A DNA stretch of 64,000 nucleotides, from contig JXTB01000027.1 in NCBI GenBank assembly GCA_002914805.1, positions 571,217 to 635,216 on the forward strand. The letters run 5' to 3'. This document shows, piece after piece, positions 1-12,493 of this stretch (the first letter of the stretch is position 1; each line of letters begins with the position of its first letter). Below the pieces are notes generated by a model. That model had not been told where the DNA came from. It saw only the letters and a program-made list of their open reading frames with translations, and did no database searches. The translations under genes and the position numbers were made by a program. The stretch is from Parasponia andersonii. Lineage: Eukaryota; Streptophyta; Magnoliopsida; Rosales; Cannabaceae.

Positions 1-195
1 AATGGCACATGAGAAGTTGCTGCTCTAAGTATTTCAGATCAAGCCTTGTGTTGCACCAAATCTTAGATTATGATTTCTAATTGAGTATAATAAAAGTAAT
101 TCCAATTAGTTGGGCTAAAATTAATTGAGTAGAAACAAGCAAGCGAAAAGGAGCCTAAACTAGCATATATAACAAAAATAAAATAATGTGCTTAC

Positions 196-1481
196 AACTT
201 AAGAGTTTGTTAGCAGCAACCGAATCTACAACCCAAGCGGGTTTCACAACCGGGAGCCCTCCACTGAAAGACCTGTAGGGAATCAACAAGAATAAAATCA
301 GATAAATCATAGGTGCATAGAATATGATCATATATCAGTATCATGAGTTCCGAAGAAGAAAATAATAAACCTCAGATTTTTTAGTTTACTGTTCGGAAGA
401 TTATTGCAGATAATATGTGTGACACGATGTCTTGAAAAGTAATTCTCATATCTTCCACCATCCTTCAACATGTAGCCCCGCAGTTCCTGAAACAATATTT
501 TACAAAGTGACACATTTAACAACTCCCATCTTTATTTGCCAAAGAAATCGTAGGAATTCAAGAGAGAGCGAGCTGAACCTTCACAAAATCCCACAACATT
601 TAAAATTTTGAAACCCACCAAAACAACCCCTTTCCCACACGAAGAGGAGGGAAGAAAAGTAAAAAGAAAATAACACAATTTTATACTAACAACTAATAGG
701 AATAATAACAATAATAGTGAAAAGCAAGAATTAGTCGAACAATATCATAGTTCACATCATGAAATAAAGGACGTTAGCTCCAAATGTTTCATTTCTCATC
801 GCATTTGCTTCCTTATTTTAATTTCTATTGTCACTGATTATTTGTCAGTTCTAAGCAGCTTAACAGACGTAAAAGGAAAAGTAAACAGAGAGCACTTAAA
901 CCTGACTGGAGGGAACAGTGAAGCCATCAACAAAGATAGAGACTCCACGAAATATTGAGAGCTCAGAATTGGAGCCACTATTCGAAGAATTCGAAGCTTC
1001 TCCATTGAACTGATTATGAAGTTTCTTATTCTTTTCAACCATATAGCTGCAAAAATCCACCAAGACAAACATCTTCCATTTCAATGAACTCATAACAGAG
1101 ATTTAACCTAGAATTCCAATTCCAAATTCCCCCCATAAAATTAACCTATAATTTCCAATTCACCACAAAACTTTCAAATCAATTCCAGTCCCATGATCAG
1201 GAATATCAGAGAAATCATGAGAATGAAAATGAGAATAAGAGTAAGAAGAGAAGAGAAGATAATTAGAGAAATGACCTGCCGAAATCGGAGAAGGGGGATT
1301 TACGGAAGGAGGTGGAGCGAGAGGAGGAGAGAGAAGAGGCCCCCCAAGCAGCACCTAGGGTTTTCTGGTTCGTCTCTTTCTTCTGCTTCTTCTTGCTGTT
1401 AGTGCTGGAGAGATTTGAATTGACGCTTCGCTTCGATTTTTGGCCGGAAGAACCAACCGAGCGAGCCGAATCCATGCTCAT
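196..1481 (-). CDS. REV1: DNA repair protein REV1, N-terminal exons (partial)
   Basis: REV1 is a Y-family deoxycytidyl transferase and scaffold for translesion synthesis in the nucleus. Four coding exons can be joined in frame on the minus strand: 1481-1276, 1046-902, 486-371 and 272-196, all with GT..AG borders and matching phases. Exon 1 gives a Ser/Lys-rich N-terminus. Exons 2 to 4 give the BRCT domain, with GVSIFVDGFTVPS, ELRGYMLKDGGRYENYFS, THIICNNLP and GLPVVKPAWVVDSV, which closely resembles the plant REV1 BRCT as I remember it. The last exon ends after LLS plus one base, where the family continues with a Trp codon, so the rest of the BRCT and the polymerase domain lie left of the window (Arabidopsis REV1 is about 1,100 residues). 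The start is the first ATG; a second Met two codons later (1475) is an alternative. Identity is confident; exon borders are read by eye. Confidence 0.9.
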
Positions 1482-1601
1482 CTTCGAGAGAGAAGAGAAA
1501 GAGTGTGGAGGAAGACTCTGTCTCGAGTTTTGACGCTTGCATTACAAGTTTAGAGTCTACACCATTATTCAAATGAAGCGGGCAAAAATGAATAATCACA
1601 G

Positions 1602-1609
1602 TATTTATA
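1602..1609 (-). promoter_or_regulatory. candidate TATA box of REV1
   Basis: On the minus strand this reads TATAAATA, about 120 bases upstream of the REV1 start codon at 1481. Position and sequence suit a plant core promoter; the transcription start itself is not visible. Confidence 0.5.
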
Positions 1610-2624
1610 AAGATTCGGGAATGACCCGATTTCTGCTGCGGGTCGTCGTCGGAGACAACGGGAACGATCGGATTTCGAATTTGGTTTGGATTTTACCCGT
1701 CGGCCTGCAGAATCTTCTTGGCCCAAATAAAATTATGGGTCATACATGGCCTTTTTAAGCTGCGTCACAAAATAAAAAGTCATTACACCTAGTGTCCGTT
1801 TTGTGTCTTATATTTCCAAAATACCAATTATTTTGACTTTATCTCAAAAGCACCATTTTTGGTACACATTTCATATGTTAATTGTGTGATATAAATTTAT
1901 AATATAAATTTTTACATATGATTTACATTTATACATTTTATGTATAAAATATTTGTAGTATACATTTCAACAAAAATACGGATATAAAAACGAATATTGG
2001 TGACATTTACAATATAAACCGATATTTATGAAAATATGCTTAAGAAAACAAGAAATATTTATGTACTTTTCCTAAAATAAATTATCGCAGGTTTTCCTTT
2101 TTTAAGGAATTATAGGAGTATTTTAATAGCAGTTATTTTTTAAAGAAAAATTGACGAGCTATCAACGCGTGGCTCAGCATTTCCTCACAAAGGTTCTTAA
2201 AGTAAAGAAAAATTAGATTAGATTATATTAGATGTCTTGTGGACACTTGACTTTAAAAAGGGACGATAACAAAAATATTCTCCGAGTTTTGATAATGCTC
2301 AGCATATTCTTTTAGTTTTTATTTAAAAAAAATATCCTCTTGCATTGGCAAATTAATACAAATTTATCCTTTGTTTTACTTGGTCAAAATTGACATACAA
2401 AAAAGACTAAACGACCATCCCTTTAAATTTGTGACCAAACAAATATAATAAATAAATAAATAATAGTTGTAAGAAGAAAAAAAAAAGAATAATAATAGAA
2501 GGGTTTAGAAAAATTGATGTCTTAAATAATTTTTTTCGAAATTTTTTTTTATTTTTTTAGCTAATTAATTTTGTTTAAGTAAGGATATTTTGATTATGTT
2601 AGAAAAAAAAAATTCTTAATTTTG
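1610..2624. other. intergenic, AT-rich
   Basis: Upstream flank of REV1. No coding region or clear repeat seen beyond A/T-rich sequence. Confidence 0.5.
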
Positions 2625-2930
2625 ACCAAGTTAGACAAAGTGGTGAAATTTGTATTGATACGTTAACTTAAGGAGATTTTTTTTATGAAAACTGAGATTT
2701 TATATTTAGCATTTTGTTAAAACCAATGAGATATTTTGTTATTATCCCAATGTCTACTTTTGTTTTTAATCTTGATAACCAAGTTAGACAAAGTGGTGAA
2801 ATTTCTATTGATATGTTAACTTAAGGAGATTTTTTTTATGAAAACTGAGATTTTATATTTAGCATTTCGTTAAAACCAATGAGATATTTTGTTATTATCC
2901 CAATGTCTACTTCTGTTTTTAATCTTGATA
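2625..2930. repeat. tandem duplication, 153 bp unit, two copies
   Basis: A block beginning ACCAAGTTAGACAAAGTGG at 2625 repeats from 2778 with only a few substitutions, and copy 2 ends near 2930. High similarity implies a recent local duplication. The unit is non-coding and AT-rich. Confidence 0.9.
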
Positions 2931-3047
2931 ATATCAGTTGATATTTGATATATTCTACATAAAACCAAATAACAAAAATAAACATTTTTTTAATGACTTT
3001 AAATAGATCGGTGTTCTCCCAGAGATCCCAAAGTAGATAACTCCTTA

Positions 3048-3457
3048 GGCCTTGTTTGGTATATGAGATTAGGATTAGGATTAGGATTATTTATTTCATA
3101 CTCATGTTTAATGCTAATTTGAGATTGAGATAAATAATCCACAGCCCTAAAATAGTTCTGTGGGTAAGATAACTTATCTCATTCAAAAGTGTGAGATTAT
3201 TAATCTCACACTCAAAAGTGGTAGGACCCACATTTATTTCAATTTTTTGGATTAGTGGGTCTCATATTTATAAATATTTTTTAATATTAAACTAATATAA
3301 AATAAATGTATTACACATTCCAATAAAAAGTAGGTCTCACGTTATAATAATAATACTAATCCAATCCAATGCTATACCAAACATGAAATAGTATTAAGTT
3401 TATCCAATCTAATCCAATGTTATAATCCAATCCTAGTCTCGTATACCAAACAAGGTC
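3048..3457. mobile_element. MITE-like non-autonomous DNA transposon
   Basis: The left end GGCCTTGTTTGGTATATGAG is mirrored by the right end CTCGTATACCAAACAAGGTC, giving a terminal inverted repeat of about 20 bases followed by GATTAGGATTAGG-type sequence on the left and its complement on the right. The ~410 bp interior has no ORF. Flanks TTA and ATA could be a decayed 3 bp target duplication of PIF/Harbinger type. Both flanks also contain AGTAGATAACTC. Confidence 0.75.
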
Positions 3458-3520
3458 ATAGAGTAGATAACTCAAAAGACTGTCTTAAATATAGATAACT
3501 CATAGGTCTATTTTATATAT

Positions 3521-3963
3521 GGTTGCCAATCCGGCAGAATTTTTTTTTTTTTACTTATCTAGAGGTATTTATTTCTTTTAGCAGTTGGATCATTGATCTA
3601 GCGGTTTTCATAATTTGAGTAGTTAAAAAATAAAAAAATAAAAAAAATATTCATTATTTAATATTTTGTTCTTTCCTCTTTTACTTTGAAAAGACGTGCA
3701 TAATCAATTTTAATTAACCAAAATGATACCTACGAATAGGTTAAAAAAAAATACATTTCTTTTTAATATCTATCTATAAGTATTATTTTACCCAATTAAA
3801 ATTTCACATTTTTTCATGTTAAAATGTATAGATAGAAAAAGCATTAAATATTATGTATTTATTAGGTTTGTTTTTTCAATTACTCAAATCATAATAATCT
3901 TTACATAATAATCTAATAACTTAAAAAAATAGGTAAAAAAAAATAGCTTCAGAATTATGCCTC
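3521..3963. mobile_element. MITE-like element, copy A of a TA-inserted family
   Basis: It starts GGTTGCCAATCC after TATATAT and ends AGAATTATGCCTC before TATATATA. The same layout, including an internal 'GTTGGATCA..GATCTAGCGG' segment and a T-rich stretch after the left end, is seen at 21772-22013. The ends are imperfectly inverted. No ORF. Confidence 0.55.
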
Positions 3964-4519
3964 TATATATATTTATAATCCTATAACAATAACTTTCAAC
4001 TTGGTTTAAATTGAATGGAAAGTCTCAATTTATAAATATATTACACCTTCATTTGAACTTATATTTTTTATTTGAATTTTTGAATATTTAGTATTTTTTA
4101 AAAAAACTTTAAATGATGAGAGAAGTTGGCAATTATCCATTCTCAACAACAGCTAAATAAAACTGTCTACATTTTCTTTTCCATTAGATGTATATATGTT
4201 TGATCAGAGGAAATACGCAAAGTGCACTCATATATTTCTCTCTTTTCTTTCTTAGCAATATACTCATCTGCTTCAATGACTGAAATCTTCTCTTTCTTTG
4301 ATCAACTTGTCCTTCCGATCCTCCACAAGAATTCTACTCCCAATATTCATGGTCCAATAGCTCACAAGATTGTTTTATTCTCTTTTGTCGAGAATTTACT
4401 ACAGTTCATGAAGATCTCTAACACTGTTTTGGTGATCTCTGCAACTTAAATTACTTCTAGATCATGATGATATTGCGTGTCTAGATCAACTGTGTTGTCG
4501 AATTCGTACCGAAAAGTTG
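3964..4519. other. intergenic, AT-rich
   Basis: No gene or clear repeat recognised. A 75-codon open frame at 4222-4449 lacks any recognisable features and is treated as chance. Confidence 0.4.
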
Positions 4520-4830
4520 TTGTTATTGTCCAAGAAGAAAATTAAAACCACTTTCATCTTTGACGTAGTTTATAGTATTTTCAAGAAGTAAGCAATTAAC
4601 TAGTTTATAATATTATTAACTAGCATTACTCTTATGTTATTGTCAAGAAGTAAATAACATATTTACAATATTGTCAACAAGTATACTAATAAATAACACG
4701 TTTACATTAATGTCGATTAGTAAACAAGTAGTTTATAAAGAAATCAACATATTAACATTATTATCATGAGTTTATAATATTGTTAAGAAATAAACAACAC
4801 GTTTATGTTATTGCCAAGAAGTACAATAGA
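4520..4830. repeat. degenerate short tandem repeat
   Basis: Variants of TTATTGTCAAGAAGTAAA followed by AACACGTTTATAATATTG recur about six to seven times, at roughly 40-60 base intervals with variable spacing. It looks like an old decayed minisatellite; no coding potential. Confidence 0.6.
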
Positions 4831-5084
4831 GACCTACGGAGCAAAGAGAAAGACTGAAAGAGAGAGAGGAGCGAACTGAGATTTGAGAGGGAGCCAGGGA
4901 GGGAAAGAGCAGTAGAGTGTAGCGTAAAGGAGAACAATGCGATTGTTAGGTAGAGGAAAACGATGTTTGAGGAAATAGACTAAGGACAAAAAAAGCAAAA
5001 CACAATTAAACTCTGGTACTAAACTAGTAAACAGTAAAGAAAAATATTTTTAAAAAAAAAACTGAATAGGTTTGATATAGCCAA

Positions 5085-5630
5085 CGGAACCAGGATTTTC
5101 TAGTAGTGGGGCTATAGCTACAGTTTTTTTTTTTTTTTTTTGGAAAGTATATTTAGTTCCCTTCTTCTTGCCCAAATCATGAAAGTCTCTACCCTTTTTT
5201 TTTTTGGAAAGAAGTCTCTACTTTTAAAAATGAAAGAAATGGAGTAAGAGAAATTCAAGATCCTTTTATAAGGTAAGTTGTAAGTATTTAATAGTTCCAT
5301 TAAAAAAATATTTAAGAAAAACAAATCTACTTTATTAATATTTATTTTACAATTAAACCAAAAAAGTTTAATTATTTGGTATTGCCAATTTGGTTGCAGT
5401 AATTGGCTATTGATGAATCAATGGGTTTAGACTAATGTAGAAATGATTTTTAATATTTTAGGGCCGATATTGTTCTTTATTTAAATTTGTTGCGGGGGCT
5501 AATAGGAGTCTTTATATCTATTTATTTATAAATATATATATATATATATAGAGCTTATAAAGAAAATAAAATATTAAGTAGGGGCTCTAGCCCCCACTGG
5601 GCCTTAATTAACTCCATCACTGGATATAAC
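5085..5630. repeat. dispersed repeat with imperfect inverted ends
   Basis: The left side has CCAGGATTTTCTAGTAGTGG and GGGGCTATAGC; the right side has GGGGCTCTAGCCCCCACTGG followed by a CCATCACTGG motif. Read in reverse the two ends partly match. This layout resembles short dispersed repeats common in plant intergenic DNA. It contains a (TA)n run near 5534-5550 and no ORF. Class is uncertain. Confidence 0.4.
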
Positions 5631-5779
5631 CAACTCAAAAAAAGCATTGGGTTTAATTTGCACCATGAAAGAAAAGGTAAAATTAGATCACATCTTTTCT
5701 ATACACTTCATTATAATAAATATCAATTTTTCTCTTTTATATCTAAATGGACAAATACATATAGTTTTAGATTTAGTAT

Positions 5780-7790
5780 TGTTGAGATAAGTCAATGATT
5801 TGCCATTAATTGAATTGTCTTATATAGAAGATTGTACAGGTGTACAATTGTATTCACGTTCTCAAACGCAAACCGAATAAAAAAAAATTCTCCAAACCCA
5901 GAAAAACATAATAAAAAATAAAATCCAAACCCAGGTCTTGAGAAGATAACCCACCTCTTAATCTCTCTAACAAATCTTTGAACATCAATTGTCTAGTAAA
6001 ATTAGATATCCCGTGAATAATTATATGTCTACAGATCACTTGTCAAAAATAATTAGTCATTTGTCAATCAATTATCTATTGTGTCGATTCTTAACAATGT
6101 AGAAGAAGCCTTAACTGATCAAAGATAGAAAACTGCAATAAATAAAGAGATGGTCTCCTTGTAGAATAACCAAACCTAGGAGTTCGTGGACCTTCCCACA
6201 GAAAAAAAAAAAACAAAAAAAAAAAAACCAGTTAGATGTTGAGGGATCTTTACTATGAAATACAAAGCTAACGGTACGATCGAATATTTTAAAACAAGAT
6301 TAGTGATAAAAAGATACATCTAAACTTATGAAATTGACTACACTAAAATAGTTGCACATATAGCTAAAATTAACACAATCCAAGTCTTATTATCCTTAGC
6401 TGCAAATTTTGACTGACTTTTATAGTCATTTGATGTGAAGTACGCATTCCTACATGGTAAACTATCCGAAAAAGTCTACATGGATCTTCCGCCAAGATGC
6501 ATAGTAACAAAGAAACAAAGTCAAAAAGTATGCAAGTTGAAAAATCATTATATAGACTGAAGCAATATCCTAAAGTTTGGTTTGGAAGACTCACAAAATC
6601 TATAATAGCCTTTGGTTACTAACAGAGCAATTTAGATCACACCCTATTCTTAAAGAAACGGAATGGAAAAATTACTGTACTCATCATTTATATAGATGAT
6701 ATAGTAGTAACAGGGAATGATCCAGATGAAAAAAAAGTTTTGCAAGAATACCTGTCTAGAGAATTCAATATGAAAGATCTAGATATCTTAAAGTACTTTT
6801 TTGGAATAGAAGTATCGCGATCCAGCAAAGACATTTTCTTATCCCAAAGGAAATATATCTTAGATCTGCTTAAAGAAATTGGTATGTCAGTATGTTAACC
6901 AGCAGATATACCGATTGAAAAAGGCATGAAATTACGTACTAAAATGGATTAAGTCCCAATTGACAAACAGAGATACTTGAGATTTATTGGCAGATTAATA
7001 TACTTAATATATATGATCAAATCTTCTATATACATTGAGTATTGTCAATCAATTTATGTATTCTAGGTGAACAATATATGAATACGGTCATATCCAAGAA
7101 AAAGAATTTTATTCTCTAAAAAAAATAGAAGAACAAACCATAGATATATATGCAGATGTGAATTGGGTTAGAGATAAGTATGACATACGATCTACTTCAG
7201 GGCATTTTACCTTTGTAGATTGTAATCTTGTCACTTGAAGGAGCAAAAAACAAAATTTTATTACCTACTCAAAAAGAAAAGTAGAACTTAAAGGAATAGT
7301 CCTTCGGATTTGTGAAGGATTGTGGCTAAAATTCCTCTTACAAGATTTGGGATATTCATCAAATAAACTAATGCGATTATATTGTGATAATAAGTTCGCA
7401 CATGACATGGCTCATAATCCAATTCATCATAATCGAACAAAGCATATTCAGGTTGATCAATTTTTTATCGAGGAGAAATTAGGAGAGAAGATTTTGAAAT
7501 TACCAGAGATTCGATCAGAAGATCAATTGGCTGACATTCTTATCAAACTAGTCTTAAATCGAATATTCTAAAAATTCGTGGACAAATTGGGCATAAGCGA
7601 TATTCATGCACCAATTTGACAAAGAGTGTTGAGATAGTCAACAATTTGCCAAATTAATTGTATTGATTGTATCGCCTTATATAGAAGATTGTACAAATGT
7701 ATACATATTATAAAGATTGTACATGCAAATTTTTAAAGGGCTAATTTTGTAATTCTAGTTCTATATATATGAAAGACCAATATCCTATTC
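5780..7790 (+). mobile_element. Ty1/copia retrotransposon relic
   Basis: Remains of a copia pol region on the plus strand lie between two copies of an LTR start, TGTTGAGATA, at 5780 and 7627. From about 5990 to 7580 the translation shows reverse transcriptase pieces in family order (YKANGTIEYFKTRLV, INTIQVLLSLAANFD, SFDVKYAFLHGKL, then LIIYIDDIVVTGND with the catalytic YIDD, and LSQRKYILDLL) and RNase H pieces ending near a YCDNKFAHDMAHNP-like stretch. Many stop codons and frameshifts break it. The left LTR is reduced to about 70 bases, and gag, protease and most of the integrase are missing, so a large internal deletion has occurred. The right LTR end is approximate. Confidence 0.85.
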
Positions 7791-8584
7791 TAGTTTATAA
7801 GTATATCTATTTATATACTATTTTTAGTTTATGCATTGAGTATATTAATTGTTATACTGAGTATATCATATTTTACACATGATATATTCACTAATATGTT
7901 AGTCATTTTGCTTTCTCAATTAAAAAATGAATATTTACTTAAAATTGGTTTGAAATTTGATCATTTTGTTATAAAACCTAATAATAAAATGCCACTTTCT
8001 AAGAAAAGAATTAGTTTGATAGCATTTTTTTTCAAAGCAATTTATCAAACACTAAACGTCCTACTCAGCTTAATTTCTCACAATTTTATATCTCCACCAC
8101 ATTTTAGTTATCAATTTTTTTAGCAATTTTTTTTTTCAATTTTATGTAAGTCCTTAAGCATGTTTGGAACATGGACTTTAGAAAGAAAATTTCGAAGAAT
8201 TTTATCTTCTTTTATTTAGATTTAAGTTACAAATGAGGCAAAATTTTTCTAAAATAGATTGGAGCTATATTTGGTGTAACTTTTGAGTACGCACAATTTT
8301 CACAGATAGATTAGAAACGAGAAGAGTTTCAAAAAAAAAAAAAACTTTAGAAAAATATCTTCCTCTTTCATTTTCCTTTGTTTTCTTCCTTACAAATTTC
8401 TCCTCCGGAAAAATCCAAATTCATAGCATAGCTTTAAAATAACGAGAAATTAGTAGATATCTTTTTTGATACTCTATTATAAAATATAAATTTTTTATAG
8501 GAATGTTTTGGGTTAAGTCCTACTAACCTGATGTGATATTTTACCGAAAAAAGAAAAGCACAATTGAATAAAAAAGAATATTTG
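7791..8584. other. intergenic, AT-rich
   Basis: No gene recognised. A 95-codon AT-rich open frame at 7836-8123 has no domain-like pattern. Confidence 0.4.
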
Positions 8585-8975
8585 AAACCAATTTATTTAT
8601 TTATTAGATAGTATTAATTTTATATATTGTATTTTGATATTTTGTTTAATTTATACATTATATTTTGGTTAGTTTTAATATTAACACTCAAATTTAAAAT
8701 CTGTTATACATTTATACTTGACACCAATTTAGATTAGCTAATTTGCCAATATTATTTAAGAAACTTATTCTCAGATCAATTTTTATACAGTTTATTGTTA
8801 ATTTTTTAAAACGATATTTTGTTAAATTAACTGCTCTAAATTTGTATCAGAGTATATGGATTTGTAATAAATTTCAAATCAAATGATCAATTTTGATAAT
8901 AACCAAAATATAACGTATAATTTGAACAAGTGAAAATACAAGGTATAAAAATGATATTATCCATCTATTTTTTTT
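8585..8975. mobile_element. foldback MITE A
   Basis: The left arm (about 8620-8750, containing ATTATATTTTGGTTAG, then TTTAAAATCTGTTATAC and CACCAATTTAGA) is the imperfect reverse complement of the right arm (about 8830-8965, containing CTCTAAATTTGTATC and AACCAAAATATAACG). The arms are over 100 bases with a short centre, so the whole unit could fold into one long hairpin. No coding potential. Confidence 0.65.
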
Positions 8976-8984
8976 TGGACATTA

Positions 8985-9330
8985 TCACTTTTATACCCCA
9001 TATTTATTATTTATTTATTTTTTAGATATTATCACTTTTATACCTTGTATTTGATAGCTTGTGTTTTAGTTATTATCAACATTGAGTCCTTAAATTTGAA
9101 ATATGTTACAAATTTATATCCTGACAGTAATTTAAAGTAATTATATAAAATTTGATCTGAGAATATATAAATTTATTAAATCATCTTAATAAATTAACTA
9201 CTCTAAATTAGTGCCCAAATATAAATTTATAATAGATTTTAAATATGATAATCAATATTAATAATAACCAAAAATCAAAATAAAAATATAAACCGATCAA
9301 AATGTCAATATTAATAAAAAAGGATACTAT
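8985..9330. mobile_element. foldback MITE B, related to A
   Basis: This second hairpin unit lies immediately after A. The left arm holds GTTTTAGTTATTATCAAC and CTTAAATTTGAAATATG; the right arm holds CTCTAAATTAGTGCCC and AATAATAACCAAAA, again imperfect reverse complements. Several arm motifs match those of A, so the two units are diverged members of one family. Confidence 0.6.
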
Positions 9331-11088
9331 TTTTTTTTTCTTTTGATCCAGTTATTAGTTTAGTATATGGGAAAGTTAAATAATAAAAGACAAATACTGA
9401 CTACACATTCGAGAATAATGTAACGACAAAGTTGAAATAAGAAACTAATTAAAGGTTATGCTAACACCAGTTCGCACGTATTATTGCAAAGACAATTAAA
9501 GGGTTGTGATTGAGCAGACACGCGCGTTCGGGCAAAACAGATCTCAATACTTGTTTTATTTTTTTGTTTGAAATGAAACACATCTCAATACTTAACATTA
9601 TAATTAGCATTTGAATTTTGTGACACTCTCACATCATGTCACAACATTCAAGCAAAGAAAAACACAGAAGTCAGGTCACTGATTCTGATTTGTCAAAATA
9701 AGCATAGTCTTGACCCTCTCCATCCTAATCCAGTCATGCTTTTGGTCTTCAAGTTGAATTCAAAATTTAAACAAAATACAAAACAACTACAACTTGAAAT
9801 GAGTTTGCCTTAATATGCAAAAAATAAAAACTTAACATAATAATTTGTATCTAGATATATTCTTACCTTTCCCAACTCCCTAATTCAATAATCTTACTCT
9901 CACTCGGTATAAATATTGAATGTTATAAAACACCAGTAATATAATATTGAATGTTATAAAACACTAATAATTTCCAACGCCACGATAACATATTAATCTA
10001 TTATTGGACATTTCTAATTAATAAACTAAATAAAATATAAACCACATCCAAGATATAACTATAATTAGTTAGTAAGATATGAACACACGAGATAATAGCA
10101 TATGAAATATTACTATAATTACCCAGTAAGACCACATGAACCCCACCCGATCCTCACCCGAGATAGTGATACTGACATGAATACCAGTAGCCCATAATAT
10201 TACCCATATTAAATGCTTTTATGTTACTTATATTATATAGTCTTTATCCTCGTACGATTGTGGCTGATCAATCTTTTTTCTTTTCTTTCATGGCAAATAA
10301 AATAGTAAAGACTTTGCATTAGCAAGCAATTGCCTACATTACCACTAAAGTAAACGTAAATGCACAATAAACTTTCTATCAAAAAGAAAAAATCATAATA
10401 ATTGAACGAATCTCCAACTGATCAGCAATTTAACGTACAAAAAAGATTTGCCACAAAAAACAGCTACATACGGGAAGGACAAAACTCCATGTTCGACAAA
10501 TGAATAACTCATGGTCTTTCAGCAAAGTAGTGCATTGTAAGATGTAACCTAACAAAAATAACATTTCAGAAACTGCTATTCTTGAAAACTTCCCTTAAGC
10601 CTAATAAAATTTAGAGTTTTCATTTCAGCCATGCAAGTTATCCAACCCAAAAAACCCACGTCTATTCCTTCCAAAAGCAACAATGCAAGGCTCAAGCATG
10701 TTCACTAAAATTGAAATATTGGACTCTCCCACCCATTGCTTCTCATTCCCTCCATTTCCTTTCCATTCCTTCACTTTCCACTCATTAGCATTTCCTTTAC
10801 CAATAAGTAAGGATGGCCCAAATGTAAATCAAAATTATATAAACCAAAACCAGAGTGACACAAAAAGGTTATTTTCAGCCTATTTTAGCTTTTTTTTTTT
10901 TTTTTTTGTCTTTTATATTTTCTTTTTATATGTAACCAAGTGAGAAACCTGGTTCTTCTCCTGATCTCTTTTCTTCACCCTTTTAAACTTTTTCTCACTT
11001 AAAAGGGTCATAATTACAGGAAACTAACCCATGAAAATAAGGAAAGTAATACTCAAAAAATGCTTGGCAATTGGCATGCATATTTTCA
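9331..11088. other. intergenic region downstream of the bHLH gene
   Basis: AT-rich. A short duplication of TATTGAATGTTATAAAACAC occurs near 9910-9965. No gene recognised; an 86-codon frame at 10683-10943 ends in a poly-Phe tract from a T run and is not credible. Confidence 0.4.
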
Positions 11089-12493
11089 CTACTGCTTCGT
11101 AGACGACGAAACGTTGCTGGCCATGGCGGGTGACCATAAATCAGCACCGTTGGTGTTTGCCACGTGCACGGTGCATTCAACTGGGATCAAGCACAATCCC
11201 CTGCTCCTCAGATCCTTTGATTTTCCTTCTCCTCCTACGACTCCATTTTCACCGCCGCCACCACCCTCCTTATCCTATCGGTTTCAACAAACGTAACAAA
11301 CAAACAAGTGCCACGTCAGTATTAGCTGTATTAAATAGACTGTACAGTCACGGTTCAATTGACCAATAATCCTAGTCACAAGTCACACCCAGTACACGTA
11401 AGGACAATCTGGACCGTCCATAACCAATGAGATGTCTGATACTTACGGGTAATGAAGAAGGCAAGCGTTGCAGGTAAGGGGAGCACAGTACTTGAACCTG
11501 TTCTTGCAGAAACCTGATATATCCCATCGCCTCATGGAGCACTGATGCCGTATCAGTCTGCCCAAATAGAAAAACGTTTCAATTCCCCAACCATATTCTC
11601 AGCCTCAGGACATTTAATATTATTTACACTCCACAAACTTTAATTTTTTTTTTAAAAAAGAAAAGATAACTCTTATTTATGTATTTATTTTGTTTTAAAA
11701 ATGTTAAATTTAAAATTAAATGCAGAAGTTGCACCTTCCCAAAGGGTGAAACAAGGTGCTGAAGAGCTGTGATTCTTTCGCCTAGCTTCTCTTTTCTCTT
11801 CTTTAACCCAAACAGAAAAAAAAAAAGGCAAAATAGATTCAGTCTCATCATGCATGAACTTGATTTTAATAACTTGAATTACGAATAAATAAATGAAAAT
11901 AATGGGCATGCAACAAATCTAGCTGCTTACCTTAGCAGGAACATTTGTAGTGGGATTTTCTGTTTTGAACTTTTTAGATGATGTTCTCTGATTTGGAACT
12001 ATACATGTAGTAGTGGTGACTGTACTCGCACATTGAACAGATTCTTGGTTCGACCCATTTCGCTTTCTCTGAAAAAAAGTTTTTTTTTTAAAAAAAATGA
12101 AGCATTAATCGATTACAGAAGAGAGATTACGAAACTAAATACATAAACTAAAACAATAAATCAATAACTGACATTCGATTCAGACATGGTGCTAACACTG
12201 TTGTTGTTACTCGAAGAAGCAGAGGACGACGAGTCACTGCAAGTAACCCCCGATTTCTGAGTCGACCCGGAGAAAGCTCTCTCTCCTCTGTTCGGAAACT
12301 TTTCAAAACAGAGCATTCTGGGCGTTTTCTCCGCGGAAAAAAGAGACGCATTATTATTGTTATTATTATTACACCTGAAAATCTGGTTCACATCGAGACC
12401 CAAAACGTTGTCGTCCGCGAACAGCAACTGAGAAAAGCTAGTCCCACCTGTGACCGAAAGATTATCACAGTCGAAACGCTCGCTTTTTGCCAT
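11089..12493 (-). CDS. bHLH transcription factor, bHLH113-like
   Basis: This is a nuclear DNA-binding regulator. Five exons join in frame: 12493-12173, 12068-11931, 11797-11735, 11557-11447 and 11274-11089, giving 272 residues. The N-terminus has [16 protein letters not shown] and [11 protein letters not shown], an Asn run and a Ser-rich stretch. Exon 3 gives helix 1 ([21 protein letters not shown]) and exon 4 gives helix 2 ([20 protein letters not shown]) plus [10 protein letters not shown]. The C-terminus has [14 protein letters not shown] and GADLWSPAM. The basic region lacks the usual His-Glu-Arg E-box residues, as is typical of the atypical bHLH110/112/113/123 group. Start chosen at MAKSERF; an in-frame ATG at 12517 is possible. 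The exon 3 acceptor is ambiguous by one codon (11797 or 11800). The LYR gene next to it supports the bHLH113 assignment, but the subgroup member is inferred. Confidence 0.88.

Noticed and set aside
1193-1758. Plus-strand frames over the REV1 first exon
   Set aside because: Shadows of the REV1 coding strand, rich in Arg and Glu from purine-rich reverse sequence.
3068-3090. GATTAGGATTAGGATTAGG as telomeric repeat
   Set aside because: The unit is GGATTA, not the plant TTTAGGG, and it lies inside a MITE end.
4520-4830. CRISPR-like array
   Set aside because: Repeats are imperfect, the spacing is irregular and the DNA is plant nuclear; it is a decayed minisatellite.
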